DNA of 64,000 nt, taken from the NCBI RefSeq assembly GCF_051851475.1, contig NZ_JBPUSJ010000004.1, forward strand, positions 390,779-454,778, written 5' to 3'. The stretch comes from Carboxylicivirga taeanensis. GTDB taxonomy: Bacteria; Bacteroidota; Bacteroidia; Bacteroidales; Marinilabiliaceae. The notes under the pieces are model-generated. The model was given only the letters and a program-made list of their open reading frames with translations, did no database searches and had not been told where the DNA came from. Of this stretch, positions 25,455 through 36,400 are shown in pieces. A program made the translations under genes and the position numbers. Position 1 is the stretch's first letter. The number at the start of each line of letters is the position of its first letter.

Positions 25455-28400
25455 ATGGTTCTGTTTTTTAAGGGAAACTCCAAGCAGATTATTGCAGTAG
25501 GAACGCAAGCCGAACTTTCAGCTGAAAACATCAGTAAATTAGAGTGGCTATTTAGCGGGGCAAAGCTTTCTGAAAGTAAAATTTTAGAAGGCTTTTTTGT
25601 TGGTCCACGTAAGGAAATGATTACTCCATGGAGTACAAATGCTGTTGAAATAACTCAAAACATGGGGGTGGAAGGAATTACTCGTGTGGAAGAGTTTTTT
25701 GAAGTTGATTCTGAAGAAGCAGAATTTGATCCGATGCTTCAGGCAATGTATAAAGGTTTAAACCAAGCCATTTTTACTATCGATAAAGCTCCTGAGCCCA
25801 TCTTACACATTGAAGACATCGCGGCTTATAATGTGCAGGAAGGTTTAGCGTTAAGCGAAGAGGAGATTGATTATCTGAATGGTTTAAGTAAGCGCCTGGG
25901 ACGCCAACTGACCGACAGCGAAGTGTTTGGTTTTTCACAGGTAAACTCTGAGCACTGTCGCCACAAAATTTTTAATGGTGTATTTATTATTGATGGGGAG
26001 GAGAAGGAGAGTTCTTTATTCCAACTCATAAAGCGCACATCAAAAGAGCATCCTAACTTCATTGTATCTGCCTATAAAGATAACGTGGCGTTTATTGAAG
26101 GACCGAAAGCTATGCAGTTTGCTCCCGGAAGACAGGATACAGCTGATTTCTTTGAAACAAAAGATATAGATACCGTGCTTTCGTTGAAAGCCGAAACACA
26201 TAACTTCCCGACAACCGTAGAGCCCTTTAACGGAGCTGCAACAGGTAGTGGAGGGGAGATTCGTGACCGTTTAGCAGGTGGACGCGGTTCCTTGCCTTTG
26301 GCAGGTACCGCTGTTTATATGACTTCATATTCGCGATCAGAAGAGGGGCGTTCGTGGGAAAAAGACATACCCGCTCGTCCATGGCTGTATCAAACACCTG
26401 AAGAAATCCTGATTAAGGCATCTAACGGAGCTTCTGATTTTGGAAATAAGTTTGGGCAACCAATGATTTGTGGTTCAGTATTGACGTTTGAGCACTTCGA
26501 AAATCAAAAGAAATTTGCTTTCGACAAGGTCATCATGCTGGCCGGAGGTATTGGTTTTGGCCGCAAAGAGCACGCTTTAAAAAATGATCCTGAGAAAGGT
26601 GATAAAGTGGTGATATTAGGTGGTGACAATTATCGTATCGGAATGGGTGGAGGAGCAGTTTCATCTGTTGCTACCGGTGAATTCGATAACTCCATTGAAT
26701 TGAATGCAGTTCAGCGCTCAAATCCTGAAATGCAGAAACGTGCTATGAATGCCATTCGTGCATTGGCGGAATCGGATGATAACCCGATTGTTTCTATACA
26801 TGACCACGGTGCAGGTGGACACCTTAACTGTTTGTCGGAGCTGGTTGAAACCACAGGTGGTACTATTCATCTGGATAAACTGCCAGTTGGAGACCCAACC
26901 TTATCGGCTAAAGAAATTGCCGGTAACGAGTCGCAGGAGCGCATGGGCTTGGTGTTAAAGGATAAGGATATTGAGAATCTGAAAAATATTTCGGCCCGTG
27001 AACGTGCCCCTTTCTATGAGGTAGGTGAAACGACCGGAGATATGCACTTTAAGTTTGAAGATGATAAAGGCAATGCTCCAATTAACTGGAAATTAGCCGA
27101 TATGTTCGGTAATCCGCCAAAGACCATCATGAATGATGAAACGGCTGATGATAAATTCGAGGCGGTTGAATACGAAACAACGCAGGTTGAAAAATACATT
27201 AGCGATGTGCTTCAGTTGGAAGCTGTGGCCTGTAAAGATTGGTTAACCAATAAAGTGGACCGTTCGGTTACTGGTAAGGTGGCCAAGCAGCAGTGTGCCG
27301 GTGAATTGCAGTTGCCTTTAAATAACCTGGGGGCCTGTGCCATCGATTATAAAGGCGAGAGAGGTATCGCTACCTCCATCGGTCATGCACCGGCAATTGG
27401 CTTAGTTGATCCGGCTGCGGGAGCTCTAGTATCAATTGCTGAGGCTCTAACAAACATTGTTTGGGCACCACTTACACATGGTTTAAAAGGGGTGTCGTTA
27501 AGTGCTAACTGGATGTGGCCTTGTAAAAATAAAGGTGAAGACAGCCGTTTGTATCGCGCTGTTGAGGCTGTTAGTGATTTCAGTGTTGATTTGGGAATCA
27601 ACATTCCTACTGGTAAGGATTCGCTTTCGATGACGCAGAAGTACAAAGATGGTGATATGGTTTACAGCCCGGGTACTGTTATTATCTCAGGTGCTGGTGA
27701 AGTAAGCGATATCAAAAAAATTGTAGAACCGGTACTGGTTAAAGATACCGATACTCATATATTACACATTGACCTGTCATTCGATAGTCTGAAGTTGGGT
27801 GGTAGCTCGTTTGCTCAAGTAGTTAATAAACTGGGTGCCGAAGCTCCAACTGTGACCGATGCTGAATACTTTAAAGCTGGTTTCAACACCATTCAGGAGT
27901 TAATCAACAAAGGCTTGGTACTGGCCGGGCATGATATTTCGGCAGGAGGTTTAGTAACTGCTTTGCTGGAAATGAATTTTGCGAATACGTCGTTCGGTGC
28001 TAAAGTTAATTTGAACGATTACGAAGAAAGGGATTTAGTTAAGTTATTATTCAGTGAAAATCCGGGTGTAGTTGTTCAGGTGAAAGATTTGGCTGCAGCG
28101 TCAGCTGTGCTTGAGGCGAATGGCGTTCAGTTCATGGAGCTTGGACAACCAATTGAGTCTCGTGAGCTGATTATCGAGAACCATGGTTCTACTCTGAATC
28201 TGGACATTGATAAGTACCGTGCCGACTGGTACAAGACCTCTTACCTATTGGACCGCAAGCAGAGCGGAGAGAAACTTGCTAAAGAGCGTTTCGATAATTA
28301 TGCCAACCATGCGCTTGACTATTCATTCCCAACCACATTTACGGGACAGTTAGAGCAGTGGAACCTGGCTTTGGATCGTAAAGAGCGCTCAGGTATTAAA

Positions 28401-29144
28401 GCGGCTATTATCCGTGAAAAAGGTGTGAATGGCGATCGGGAGATGGCTTACAGCATGTTCCTGGCAGGTATGGATGTGAAAGATGTCCATATGACTGATT
28501 TAATCGCCGGGCGCGAAACGCTTGAAGACGTGAACCTGATTGTATTTGTTGGAGGTTTCTCAAACAGCGATGTTCTGGGTTCTGCTAAAGGATGGGCAGG
28601 TGCCTTCCTGTATAATCCGCAAGCTAAGAAGGCCCTCGATAATTTCTATGCTCGACCTGATACGCTTAGTCTGGGTGTTTGTAACGGGTGTCAGCTGATG
28701 GTAGAGTTAGGGCTTGTATATCCCGAACACGAAGAGAAGCCTAAAATGCTGCACAATGAATCGCATAAGTTTGAGTCTATCTTCCTTAATATGGAGATTG
28801 CGCAAAACGATTCTGTAATGCTAAGTTCGTTATCTGGCAGCAAGCTGGGAGTTTGGGTGGCTCACGGTGAAGGTAAATACCAATTGCCATATGCAGAGGA
28901 TAAGTACAACATTGTGGGTAAGTACGCTTACGAAACATATCCCGCCAATCCAAATGGTAGTGACTACAACACAGCTGCTATTTGCTCTGATGATGGTCGT
29001 CATCTGGCCATGATGCCACACATGGAGCGAGCGGTTTTCCCATGGCAGTGGGCTTATTATCCTGCTGACAGAAAAACGGATCAGGTATCTCCATGGATCG
29101 AGGCATTTGTTAATGCCCGTAAGTGGATCGAGTCTCATAAATAA
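25455..29144 (+). CDS. purL: Phosphoribosylformylglycinamidine synthase, large single-chain form
   Basis: Fourth step of purine synthesis: it uses glutamine and ATP to convert FGAR to FGAM in the cytoplasm. This is the long fused form, with a PurS-like N-terminal domain, a linker with VNSEHCRHKIF, two AIRS-type halves (ETHNFPTTVEPFNGAATGSG, and SALTHGL-type motifs further on) and a class I glutamine amidotransferase at the C-terminus. The amidotransferase nucleophile is Cys1076 in LGVCNGCQLM, and the motif MPHMERAVFPWQW near the end carries the catalytic histidine. From the ATG at 25455 the product is 1229 residues and starts MVLFFKGNSKQIIAV, as Bacteroidota homologues do. The frame is open upstream to an ATG at 25353, but that stretch contains a promoter element and a non-conserved sequence. 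It is followed by a strong terminator. Confidence 0.96.
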   Translation: MVLFFKGNSKQIIAVGTQAELSAENISKLEWLFSGAKLSESKILEGFFVGPRKEMITPWSTNAVEITQNMGVEGITRVEEFFEVDSEEAEFDPMLQAMYKGLNQAIFTIDKAPEPILHIEDIAAYNVQEGLALSEEEIDYLNGLSKRLGRQLTDSEVFGFSQVNSEHCRHKIFNGVFIIDGEEKESSLFQLIKRTSKEHPNFIVSAYKDNVAFIEGPKAMQFAPGRQDTADFFETKDIDTVLSLKAETHNFPTTVEPFNGAATGSGGEIRDRLAGGRGSLPLAGTAVYMTSYSRSEEGRSWEKDIPARPWLYQTPEEILIKASNGASDFGNKFGQPMICGSVLTFEHFENQKKFAFDKVIMLAGGIGFGRKEHALKNDPEKGDKVVILGGDNYRIGMGGGAVSSVATGEFDNSIELNAVQRSNPEMQKRAMNAIRALAESDDNPIVSIHDHGAGGHLNCLSELVETTGGTIHLDKLPVGDPTLSAKEIAGNESQERMGLVLKDKDIENLKNISARERAPFYEVGETTGDMHFKFEDDKGNAPINWKLADMFGNPPKTIMNDETADDKFEAVEYETTQVEKYISDVLQLEAVACKDWLTNKVDRSVTGKVAKQQCAGELQLPLNNLGACAIDYKGERGIATSIGHAPAIGLVDPAAGALVSIAEALTNIVWAPLTHGLKGVSLSANWMWPCKNKGEDSRLYRAVEAVSDFSVDLGINIPTGKDSLSMTQKYKDGDMVYSPGTVIISGAGEVSDIKKIVEPVLVKDTDTHILHIDLSFDSLKLGGSSFAQVVNKLGAEAPTVTDAEYFKAGFNTIQELINKGLVLAGHDISAGGLVTALLEMNFANTSFGAKVNLNDYEERDLVKLLFSENPGVVVQVKDLAAASAVLEANGVQFMELGQPIESRELIIENHGSTLNLDIDKYRADWYKTSYLLDRKQSGEKLAKERFDNYANHALDYSFPTTFTGQLEQWNLALDRKERSGIKAAIIREKGVNGDREMAYSMFLAGMDVKDVHMTDLIAGRETLEDVNLIVFVGGFSNSDVLGSAKGWAGAFLYNPQAKKALDNFYARPDTLSLGVCNGCQLMVELGLVYPEHEEKPKMLHNESHKFESIFLNMEIAQNDSVMLSSLSGSKLGVWVAHGEGKYQLPYAEDKYNIVGKYAYETYPANPNGSDYNTAAICSDDGRHLAMMPHMERAVFPWQWAYYPADRKTDQVSPWIEAFVNARKWIESHK

Positions 29145-29174
29145 AAGCCAGAATTACTGGTATTAGATATCAAG

Positions 29175-29208
29175 ACCTAACAGGTGTTCTCATCTGTTAG
29201 GTTTTTTT
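29175..29208 (+). terminator. Terminator of purL
   Basis: ACCTAACAGGTG (29175-29186) pairs with CATCTGTTAGGT (29191-29202) over 12 positions with one wobble and the 4-base loop TTCT, followed by a run of Ts. Confidence 0.88.
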
Positions 29209-29357
29209 ATGACTGTTTTTTGGGGTTAACCCGGTTAAAATCTCAGCAATTACCTGCTTCCTGGCTGAGGAGTTACATTTTCTGAGATGATAAATTCAGT
29301 GTTAATGGCAGTGATTCAGTGATATATCATTATGCTGCTAAATTATCGTAATTTTCA

Positions 29358-29390
29358 TTGCTCACTTTTGCGTTTCTGTTAGTACTTTTG
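29358..29390 (+). promoter_or_regulatory. Promoter of the SNF2 helicase gene
   Basis: TACTTTTG at 29383-29390 matches TAnnTTTG exactly and is 32 bases before the ATG. A TTG at 29358-29360 is 22 bases further upstream, slightly longer than ideal. Confidence 0.5.
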
Positions 29391-29422
29391 CGGATTAGCA
29401 CTTTTCAAATTGAAAGAGGATT

Positions 29423-32400
29423 ATGGCGGAAAGCGTGAGAGACTACATCAGTGATGCAATAGAATTTTATACATCGAACGATATCAGCAGTGCTGGTACA
29501 AGCCTTTATAAAGAAGGTAAAGTATCATTACAGCTCTATCAAAAAGCCTTAGATAACTGGATTTTTTCGGTCAAGGATACTAAAATGCACAAAGTGCAGA
29601 TACGTAACCTGAACGATCGGCAAATAGAGACGATGTGTAACTGCTCATATATAGGCGGGCGATTTTGTGTTCATACAATCGCAGCTCTGTTATTTATTGC
29701 CGATATAGACGGAAATATTCAGATGGGGTTCGAAAAACGCAATGAGCAATCAAGTCAGCGAGCCGTATCCGGGCGTTCGGTATTGGGCTTTGAGTTGCCC
29801 TCTTACGAGCGTATTACCGAATCTTTTGTAAAAGATAATACTACGTATTCGGTGTTAAGTGCGGTTTCGTACAGTTACCAGGTAAGCTATATCTCTGAAC
29901 TGATTGTACGCGACAATAAATTGATTGTGCAGCTCGATCAAAACTTTAAAAAGCACGTCCGCCTTGTTTTTAGTCATATTGATGATAAGGTCTATGTTTC
30001 GCCCGAAGAAAAAACAAACCTGCAGTCATTAACCGAACCCGAGGTTATTTGCTTGCTTAAGTTTGCCCGTTCGGCCAGCCCTGACATTTTAAAGCGAGTA
30101 TTTAAAAATAGTCTTGAAGGGCTGAAAACAGAAGCTCTTCAGAAACATGGTATAGTCGGGGATGATTTTGACACGTATTTTACCATTGGTTTTGATGAGA
30201 AAAAGGGCTTAGTGGCCAAGCAAACCGATTTTGCCAAAGGATTAGTGCCAATTGAGCATATTGAGCAAAACGTGGTCGAGCAAATTCTGCATGAGATCGA
30301 TGTTGAAACTTTTCACTTAGATACGCACGATGAGGTTCAAAAGCAAGAACGAGAATTAGGCTTTGTTCTGGAATTGCGCACTACCAAAACTTACTTTAGT
30401 GATAATTATCTGATTGAGCTAACGCCTATAATTGGTAAGCCAAATAAAAAGCGGGATGCATTAAGTTCGCATATTACTGAATACGACGGCATGCACGAAG
30501 AGTATATGCTAACAATTAGTGAGCGACAGAAAGAACTGTTGGAACTGATTGATGAGTGTAATTCTGCCATTAAGTCTTCCGATTTATTTTTGGTGCATAA
30601 GCGAATAATGGAACTGCTCGCGCAAGAAAAGCATGTGTATGTCAACGGCTCAAACAATTACAAACTGCGTAAAGCCGATTTGGAGCCCATTGTAATCGCC
30701 GGCACTCCAATCGATGGATTTTACGAGGTGAAGGAAGATGACACCTTTGTGTACTTGAATCCGAAGCTAAGGATAGGGGAGAAGGTATTGGCGATTGACG
30801 CTATTGATTACGAGCAATCGGGGCAGTTTATCTATGTGATTGATGGGGCCTACTATGTAACAAAGGATTACCGTGTGGCTAAGCTTATAGTGGAGCATAA
30901 GGAGCCTATTAAGATGATCAAGACTCATAAAGACATCTTTTTCGAGCAAGTCATCAAGCCCTTAGCAAACAGCTTCGACATGGTGTTTGATAAGGGAATT
31001 TTTGCCCTCGAAACAGCAGAGCTTGATTTTAAGAAGAAGCAAGTCTTTCTTTCCGAGCGGGAACAGCATCTGATTATAACTCCCCAGGTAGAGTACCATC
31101 ACGGAGTTTCAGTGAAGCTTACTACCAATGGCAATATTTTGGTGGAAGAGGATGATAAAGTGATTCAGTATAAGCGCAACTTTGAGCTTGAAGATGATTT
31201 TGCTGAGCAGTTGGCACAGCTACATCCAAAATTTGAAGCTCAAAAGAGTAATCGGGTATTTCATTTACACTACAACGAGTTTAGTCACGATATGTGGTTT
31301 TACCGCTTTTTTGATGCCCTGCAGCATAACAATGTGGAGGTGTATGGCTTAAAAGAGCTCAAGAGTTTCAAGTATTCGCCGCATAAAGGCAAAATATCAA
31401 CCTCAATCAGCTCCGGACACGACTGGTTTGATATTCAAATCAATGTTAGCTTTGGGGATAATGTAGTGAGCCTGAAAGATATCCGTAAAGCGGTGATGAA
31501 CAAGCAACGGTTCATCCAGTTAGCAGATGGTTCCGTTGGTGTGTTGCCTTCAGAGTGGTTCCATAAATTTGAAAAATACTTTAGGCATGGCGAAGTTAAT
31601 GGCGAGCATCTATCTGTTTCTAAACTACGTTTTTCTATCATCGATGAACTGTTTGAAAATATAGAAGATGCGGCCGTATTGGAAGAGCTGGCTGAAAAAC
31701 GTCGCCGCCTGGCCGCCTTTACACAGATAGAGGATACCGAAGTGCCGGCCTCCATTAGTGCTGAGTTACGCCACTATCAGAAAGAAGGTGTTAACTGGCT
31801 TAACTTCCTGCATGAAATGAGCTGGGGTGGTATTTTGGCCGATGATATGGGATTGGGTAAAACATTGCAGGTACTTACATTTTTGCAGCAAGTGGTGGAT
31901 AGGGACGCAACTACGAATCTAATTATTGTGCCAACCACACTGCTGTTCAACTGGGAAAATGAAATCAATAAGTTTGCACCCGAACTGAAAGCCTATTACC
32001 ACTATGGTGTCGATAGGGTGAATGACACCAGCCTCTTTGATGATTACGATATTGTTTTTACCAGTTACGGTATTTTGTTGCGTGACATTGAGTTATTAAG
32101 GGATTATCAATTCAATTATATCGTACTGGATGAGTCGCAGGCAATTAAAAATCCGGCATCTCGTCGCTTTAAAGCGGCTTCCTTGTTAAAGGCTAAAGGA
32201 CGATTGGCTTTAACCGGTACACCAATCGAAAACAGCACTTTTGATCTGTATGCGCAAATGAGTTTTGTTAATCGTGGTTTTCTGGGGTCTGTGTCGTCTT
32301 TTAAAGACGGTTTTGCCAGCGCCATAGATAAAGATGGTGATGAGTTGGTAGGCAATGAGCTGCAACGCTTAATCAATCCGTTTGTATTAAGGCGGACAAA

Positions 32401-33151
32401 GGAAAAAGTGGCCTCTGAACTTCCACCTAAAACCGAGGATGTTATTTTTTGTGAGATGGATACGGCTCAACGAAAGGTGTATGAAGCTTACAGAAATCAG
32501 TTTAGAGATCAGTTGATTGGTAAGGTCGAAGATGAAGGCATTGGTAAAAGTAAACTTATGGTACTGGAGGCCTTAACTCGTTTGCGTCAGATCTGTGATT
32601 CGCCCCTGCTGATTAAAAACAGTCAGTACGATGTGAGCGAATCAGTTAAAATAAAGGAAATTGTTCAACATATCACCGACAAAACAGCCAACCATAAAAT
32701 TCTGATTTTTTCGCAGTTTGTTAAAATGTTGGCCTTAATAAAGGATGAGCTGAATCGGCGAAGTATCGACTTTGAATACCTTGATGGTAAAAGCTCAACC
32801 AAACAGCGCGAACAATCCGTAAATAATTTCCAGACCAATGATGATCTTCGGGTATTTCTTATTAGCCTGAAGGCCGGAGGAACGGGTCTTAACCTTACTG
32901 CTGCTGATTATGTGTATATTGTGGATCCATGGTGGAATCCGGCAGTTGAGAATCAGGCTATCGATCGCTGCTATCGTATAGGGCAGGATAAGAAAGTGTT
33001 TGCTTATCGGATGATTTGCCGGGACACAGTAGAAGAAAAAATCCTGAAACTGCAACAACGTAAAAAGAAGGTGGCTGGTGATATTATTCAAACGGATGAG
33101 AGCATTATGAAAAACCTTTCCATTGATGATATTAAGGATCTATTAGGATAA
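29423..33151 (+). CDS. SWIM-SNF2 family DNA-dependent ATPase
   Basis: Large superfamily 2 ATPase expected to translocate on double-stranded DNA and remodel bound proteins, for instance RNA polymerase in the manner of RapA. The N-terminal SWIM zinc finger CNCSYIGGRFCVH has Cys72, Cys74, Cys82 and His84. The long central part (about 100-760) is divergent and probably binds DNA or partners. The SNF2 core starts near residue 785: LRHYQKEGVNWLNFL, Walker A DDMGLGKT with Lys813, the DEAH-box variant DESQ near residue 903, and LTGTPIENS. The C-terminal half has LKAGGTGLNLTAADYV and DPWWNPAVENQAIDRCYRIGQ. There is no nuclease domain. SWIM-SNF2 proteins of about 1240 residues are common single genes in Bacteroidota, so I do not read it as a defence gene here. 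A terminator follows. Confidence 0.9.
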   Translation: MAESVRDYISDAIEFYTSNDISSAGTSLYKEGKVSLQLYQKALDNWIFSVKDTKMHKVQIRNLNDRQIETMCNCSYIGGRFCVHTIAALLFIADIDGNIQMGFEKRNEQSSQRAVSGRSVLGFELPSYERITESFVKDNTTYSVLSAVSYSYQVSYISELIVRDNKLIVQLDQNFKKHVRLVFSHIDDKVYVSPEEKTNLQSLTEPEVICLLKFARSASPDILKRVFKNSLEGLKTEALQKHGIVGDDFDTYFTIGFDEKKGLVAKQTDFAKGLVPIEHIEQNVVEQILHEIDVETFHLDTHDEVQKQERELGFVLELRTTKTYFSDNYLIELTPIIGKPNKKRDALSSHITEYDGMHEEYMLTISERQKELLELIDECNSAIKSSDLFLVHKRIMELLAQEKHVYVNGSNNYKLRKADLEPIVIAGTPIDGFYEVKEDDTFVYLNPKLRIGEKVLAIDAIDYEQSGQFIYVIDGAYYVTKDYRVAKLIVEHKEPIKMIKTHKDIFFEQVIKPLANSFDMVFDKGIFALETAELDFKKKQVFLSEREQHLIITPQVEYHHGVSVKLTTNGNILVEEDDKVIQYKRNFELEDDFAEQLAQLHPKFEAQKSNRVFHLHYNEFSHDMWFYRFFDALQHNNVEVYGLKELKSFKYSPHKGKISTSISSGHDWFDIQINVSFGDNVVSLKDIRKAVMNKQRFIQLADGSVGVLPSEWFHKFEKYFRHGEVNGEHLSVSKLRFSIIDELFENIEDAAVLEELAEKRRRLAAFTQIEDTEVPASISAELRHYQKEGVNWLNFLHEMSWGGILADDMGLGKTLQVLTFLQQVVDRDATTNLIIVPTTLLFNWENEINKFAPELKAYYHYGVDRVNDTSLFDDYDIVFTSYGILLRDIELLRDYQFNYIVLDESQAIKNPASRRFKAASLLKAKGRLALTGTPIENSTFDLYAQMSFVNRGFLGSVSSFKDGFASAIDKDGDELVGNELQRLINPFVLRRTKEKVASELPPKTEDVIFCEMDTAQRKVYEAYRNQFRDQLIGKVEDEGIGKSKLMVLEALTRLRQICDSPLLIKNSQYDVSESVKIKEIVQHITDKTANHKILIFSQFVKMLALIKDELNRRSIDFEYLDGKSSTKQREQSVNNFQTNDDLRVFLISLKAGGTGLNLTAADYVYIVDPWWNPAVENQAIDRCYRIGQDKKVFAYRMICRDTVEEKILKLQQRKKKVAGDIIQTDESIMKNLSIDDIKDLLG

Positions 33152-33179
33152 GGTAGCACACTCTCTTTGAACCATATTG

Positions 33180-33208
33180 AAGGCTGTTGGGAAACGACAG
33201 CCTTTTCT
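33180..33208 (+). terminator. Terminator of the SNF2 helicase gene
   Basis: AAGGCTGT (33180-33187) pairs with ACAGCCTT (33197-33204), extended inward by one wobble and one G-C pair, with the loop GGAAA and a T-rich 3' side. Confidence 0.75.
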
Positions 33209-33425
33209 CTTTTCTGGCAAGTTTCAGGCAAGAATAACAAAACGTGCAACAGGAGGTTTGTCTCGAAGCACATCATGGCAGCTTTATCACTGAGATGGAC
33301 ATTGATAGTTGGCGCTGTTTTTTATAGCCGCTAACGCGCATAAGCATGCCCTTAGCCGCGGGTGTGTAAGGACATTGCTGCAGCAGCGTTCTAAAAAGTT
33401 CCCGAACGCTCTTGCTTAACTCTTT
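33209..33425. other. Intergenic stretch between convergent genes with an inverted repeat
   Basis: The stretch is less AT-rich than other intergenic regions of the window. AGCGTTC (33385-33391) and GAACGCT (33404-33410) are perfect inverted arms, and the 12-base loop holds a T-run on the minus strand, so it may help end the hybrid sensor transcript. A 19-codon frame from ATG 33275 exists but has no support. Nothing else is recognisable. Confidence 0.3.
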
Positions 33426-36400
33426 TTAGCTCCATCTTTGATGTGCCTGCTTATATTGACCCGGCGACATGTTAAACTCTTTTTTAAAGCTTTTGATAAA
33501 GTATGAGCTGCTGTTAAACCCTACTTTATAGGCAATTTCGCTTATCTGATCATCGGTACTAATAAGTTTAGCGGCTGCCTCCTTCAGTCGTATGGTCCGA
33601 ATAAAGTCTGTTGTTGATTTTCCGGTGAGTGCTTTAATTTTTCGATGCAAGTTGCTTCGACTCATGGCTAATTCACTCCCCAGCTCTTCAACTCCAAAAG
33701 TTTCATCTTCCATGTTTGTTTTAACGATATCCAGTGCTTTGGTGATGAACGTTTCATCCACAGCAGTGCTTGTTACATCGGCAGGCAAAATAAGTGCATT
33801 GCCGGTGAAAACCTCTTTCAGTTTTTCCCTGTTCTTAAGCAGGTTATCGATATAGGCCTTGAGTACATCCGGATTAAAGGGTTTGGGCACATAGGCATCA
33901 GCACCTATGCTCAGTCCTTCAATTTTGTTTTCAACCGAGGTTTTGGCAGTCAGCATAATTACTGGAATATGACTGGTTTGTAACTTGGTTTTAATTTGCT
34001 TACACAGTTCAATGCCATCCATTACCGGCATCATTACATCCGATATTACCAAATCGAAAGAACGTCGTTTCAGAAGTTTTAAAGCCTGTTCACCATCACT
34101 TGCACTGTGCACCTGATAGTGATGTTTCAGCACGGAGCTTAAAAACTCAACCACCTGCGGATTATCATCCACAACTAAAAGTTTGTAATTATGCTGTTTG
34201 GCAGCATGATCAGTCTGTTCTGTGGCAGGGGTTTGTGTTTCGCTGTGTTCAGTAAATATTTCTGTATATTCAGAGTTGGCGTGCTGATTGACTTTATTAA
34301 CCACCGGCAAGCATACTGTAAATGTTGTTCCCTGGCCTTTGGCTGATTCCACAGTAATTTGGCCCCCGTGAAGTTCTACCAGTGACTTGGTTAATGCCAA
34401 TCCAATACCTGTGCCTGTAATGTGCTTATTACCATGGCTAAAGCGTTTGTACTGTTTGAAAACATCAGCTGGGTTATCGCTATCAATTCCAGCCCCATCA
34501 TCACTTACTTTTATAAGGAGTTGCTGCTTCTCAATAACAGCATCATCTGTAAGTTCTAGGATGAGCTGGATGCTGCCCTGCTCTTTCCCATATTTAAATG
34601 CATTGGATAACAGGTTATATACTACTTTTTCAATAATGTCCTCATCAAATTGTATCTGCAAGTGGTCGATATTACTCTCAATCTTGAAATTCATATTGCG
34701 CTCGAGGGCCAGATAGCGGAATGATTCGCCATACTCCTTAATACACGCAACAATGTCGCCACTTGAAATATTTAGCTCCATGGAACCCGTTTCAACCTTT
34801 CTAAAATCCATCACCTGGTTGACAAGGCGCAGAAGAAGGTTTGTGTTTTTGTGAGCAATACTAAAAAGTTTTTCGTCGTCGCTGTTGAGCGAAAGTTTCT
34901 TTTTCAGGGTTACTAATGGCCCTGCTATTAAGGTTAATGGGGTTCTGAATTCATGAGAAATATTTGTGAAAAACTGAAGACGCATTTGATTCAGTTCTTT
35001 TATTTTTTCACGTTCCATGATTTCAAACTCTAACTTTCGTCTTAAATCAATCCATAATACGGTGTATCGGATATAGGCATACATAATGGCTCCAATAATA
35101 ATAAAGTAGGCCATATACGCGTACCAGCGCTTCCACCAAGGAGCTAATACTTTTATTTTAAGTTGAGTTTCGGAATTACTCCAAACTCCATCATTATTCG
35201 CGGCTTTAACTTTAAACACATACTCGCCAGGCTTTAAATTGTTATATTTTACCAAGCGCTCAGAGGAGGCTTTGCTCCACTCTTCTGAAGAGTTTTCCAG
35301 CATATAGCTGTATGAGTTTTTTTCAGAGATAAAGTAGTTAATGGCCACAAACTCAATCCCAATGTTTGCTTGACGGTGATTTAGCACTATTTCTTTGGTG
35401 TCGGCTATGTTTTGCTCTAGAGGGCTGTTAGTATCGCCAGCTTTAACAGGACTGTTGTTTATTAATAAATCTGAAAGCAGAACCTTTGGAACGTTATTAT
35501 TGACTTTGATTACATTGGGGTTGAAAACATTCAAGCCTTTAACGCCTCCAACCATCAGTTTGTCAAACGATGTATAGAGCAACTTATTAAATGTGCTGCC
35601 AAGCAAGCCGTCTCTGGTATCGTAGTTTTGAAAGCGTCCCGTTTTCTGGTCGTAATTAGCCAGCCCACCATGGGTGGCAAACCATAACTTTCCATCTTCC
35701 AGCTCTAAAATATCATAAACTTGTTCCTGTGCCAAGCCATCGCTTATCGTGAGGTTAACAATTTCTCCATTTTCCGGATTTAATTTGAAGATACCACCAC
35801 CATTGGACCCTATCCACATCTGGCCATCTTTTCCCTCTTTAATACAGAGGATGGCATTTTTCCCAACACCACTATCATTGATGCGGTCAAACAGGTAGCG
35901 GATGTATTTCTTTTCATCACTTAGCCACACGTAAATTCCGTTACTGGTGCCAATCCACAGGTTTTTTTGAGAATCGACGAACAGACTGAGAATATAGTCG
36001 TTCATTACACTATTCAATTCAGGATAAATATCAGAAAGGTGTGTGTATTTTTTATCCCTGGTGTCGAATTCGTAAAGGCCATTCCCCAGAGTGCCCACCC
36101 ATAGCTTTTGACTTTTTTGCTGCGCAATGGACCACACAGAAATTGACACGGCTTCACTATTAAGTATATTATTTGGGTTATAAGTGATCAGCTCGTTTGT
36201 TGTTTCGTTGAGCAACGCCAAGCCTGTTCCATAGGTGCCTAACCAAATATTGTGGTCTTCATCTTCAAATATCCGCTTTATAACATTACTTTTTAGGTTG
36301 GATGGGAGTTGATTGAAACTCTTAAATGTTTCATTTTTAACATCAAAAAGGTTTAGTCCGCCACCATCTGTACCTACCCATATTCGCTCTTTGGAATCCT

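Noticed and set aside
29423..33151. SNF2 gene as part of a DISARM- or other defence-type island
   Set aside because: No methylase, nuclease or phospholipase gene is adjacent, and SWIM-SNF2 single genes are common core genes in this phylum.
33275..33334. 19-codon frame starting ATGGCAGCT between the helicase and hybrid regulator genes
   Set aside because: The AGGAGG before it is 18 bases away, the peptide is too short to judge and nothing supports it.
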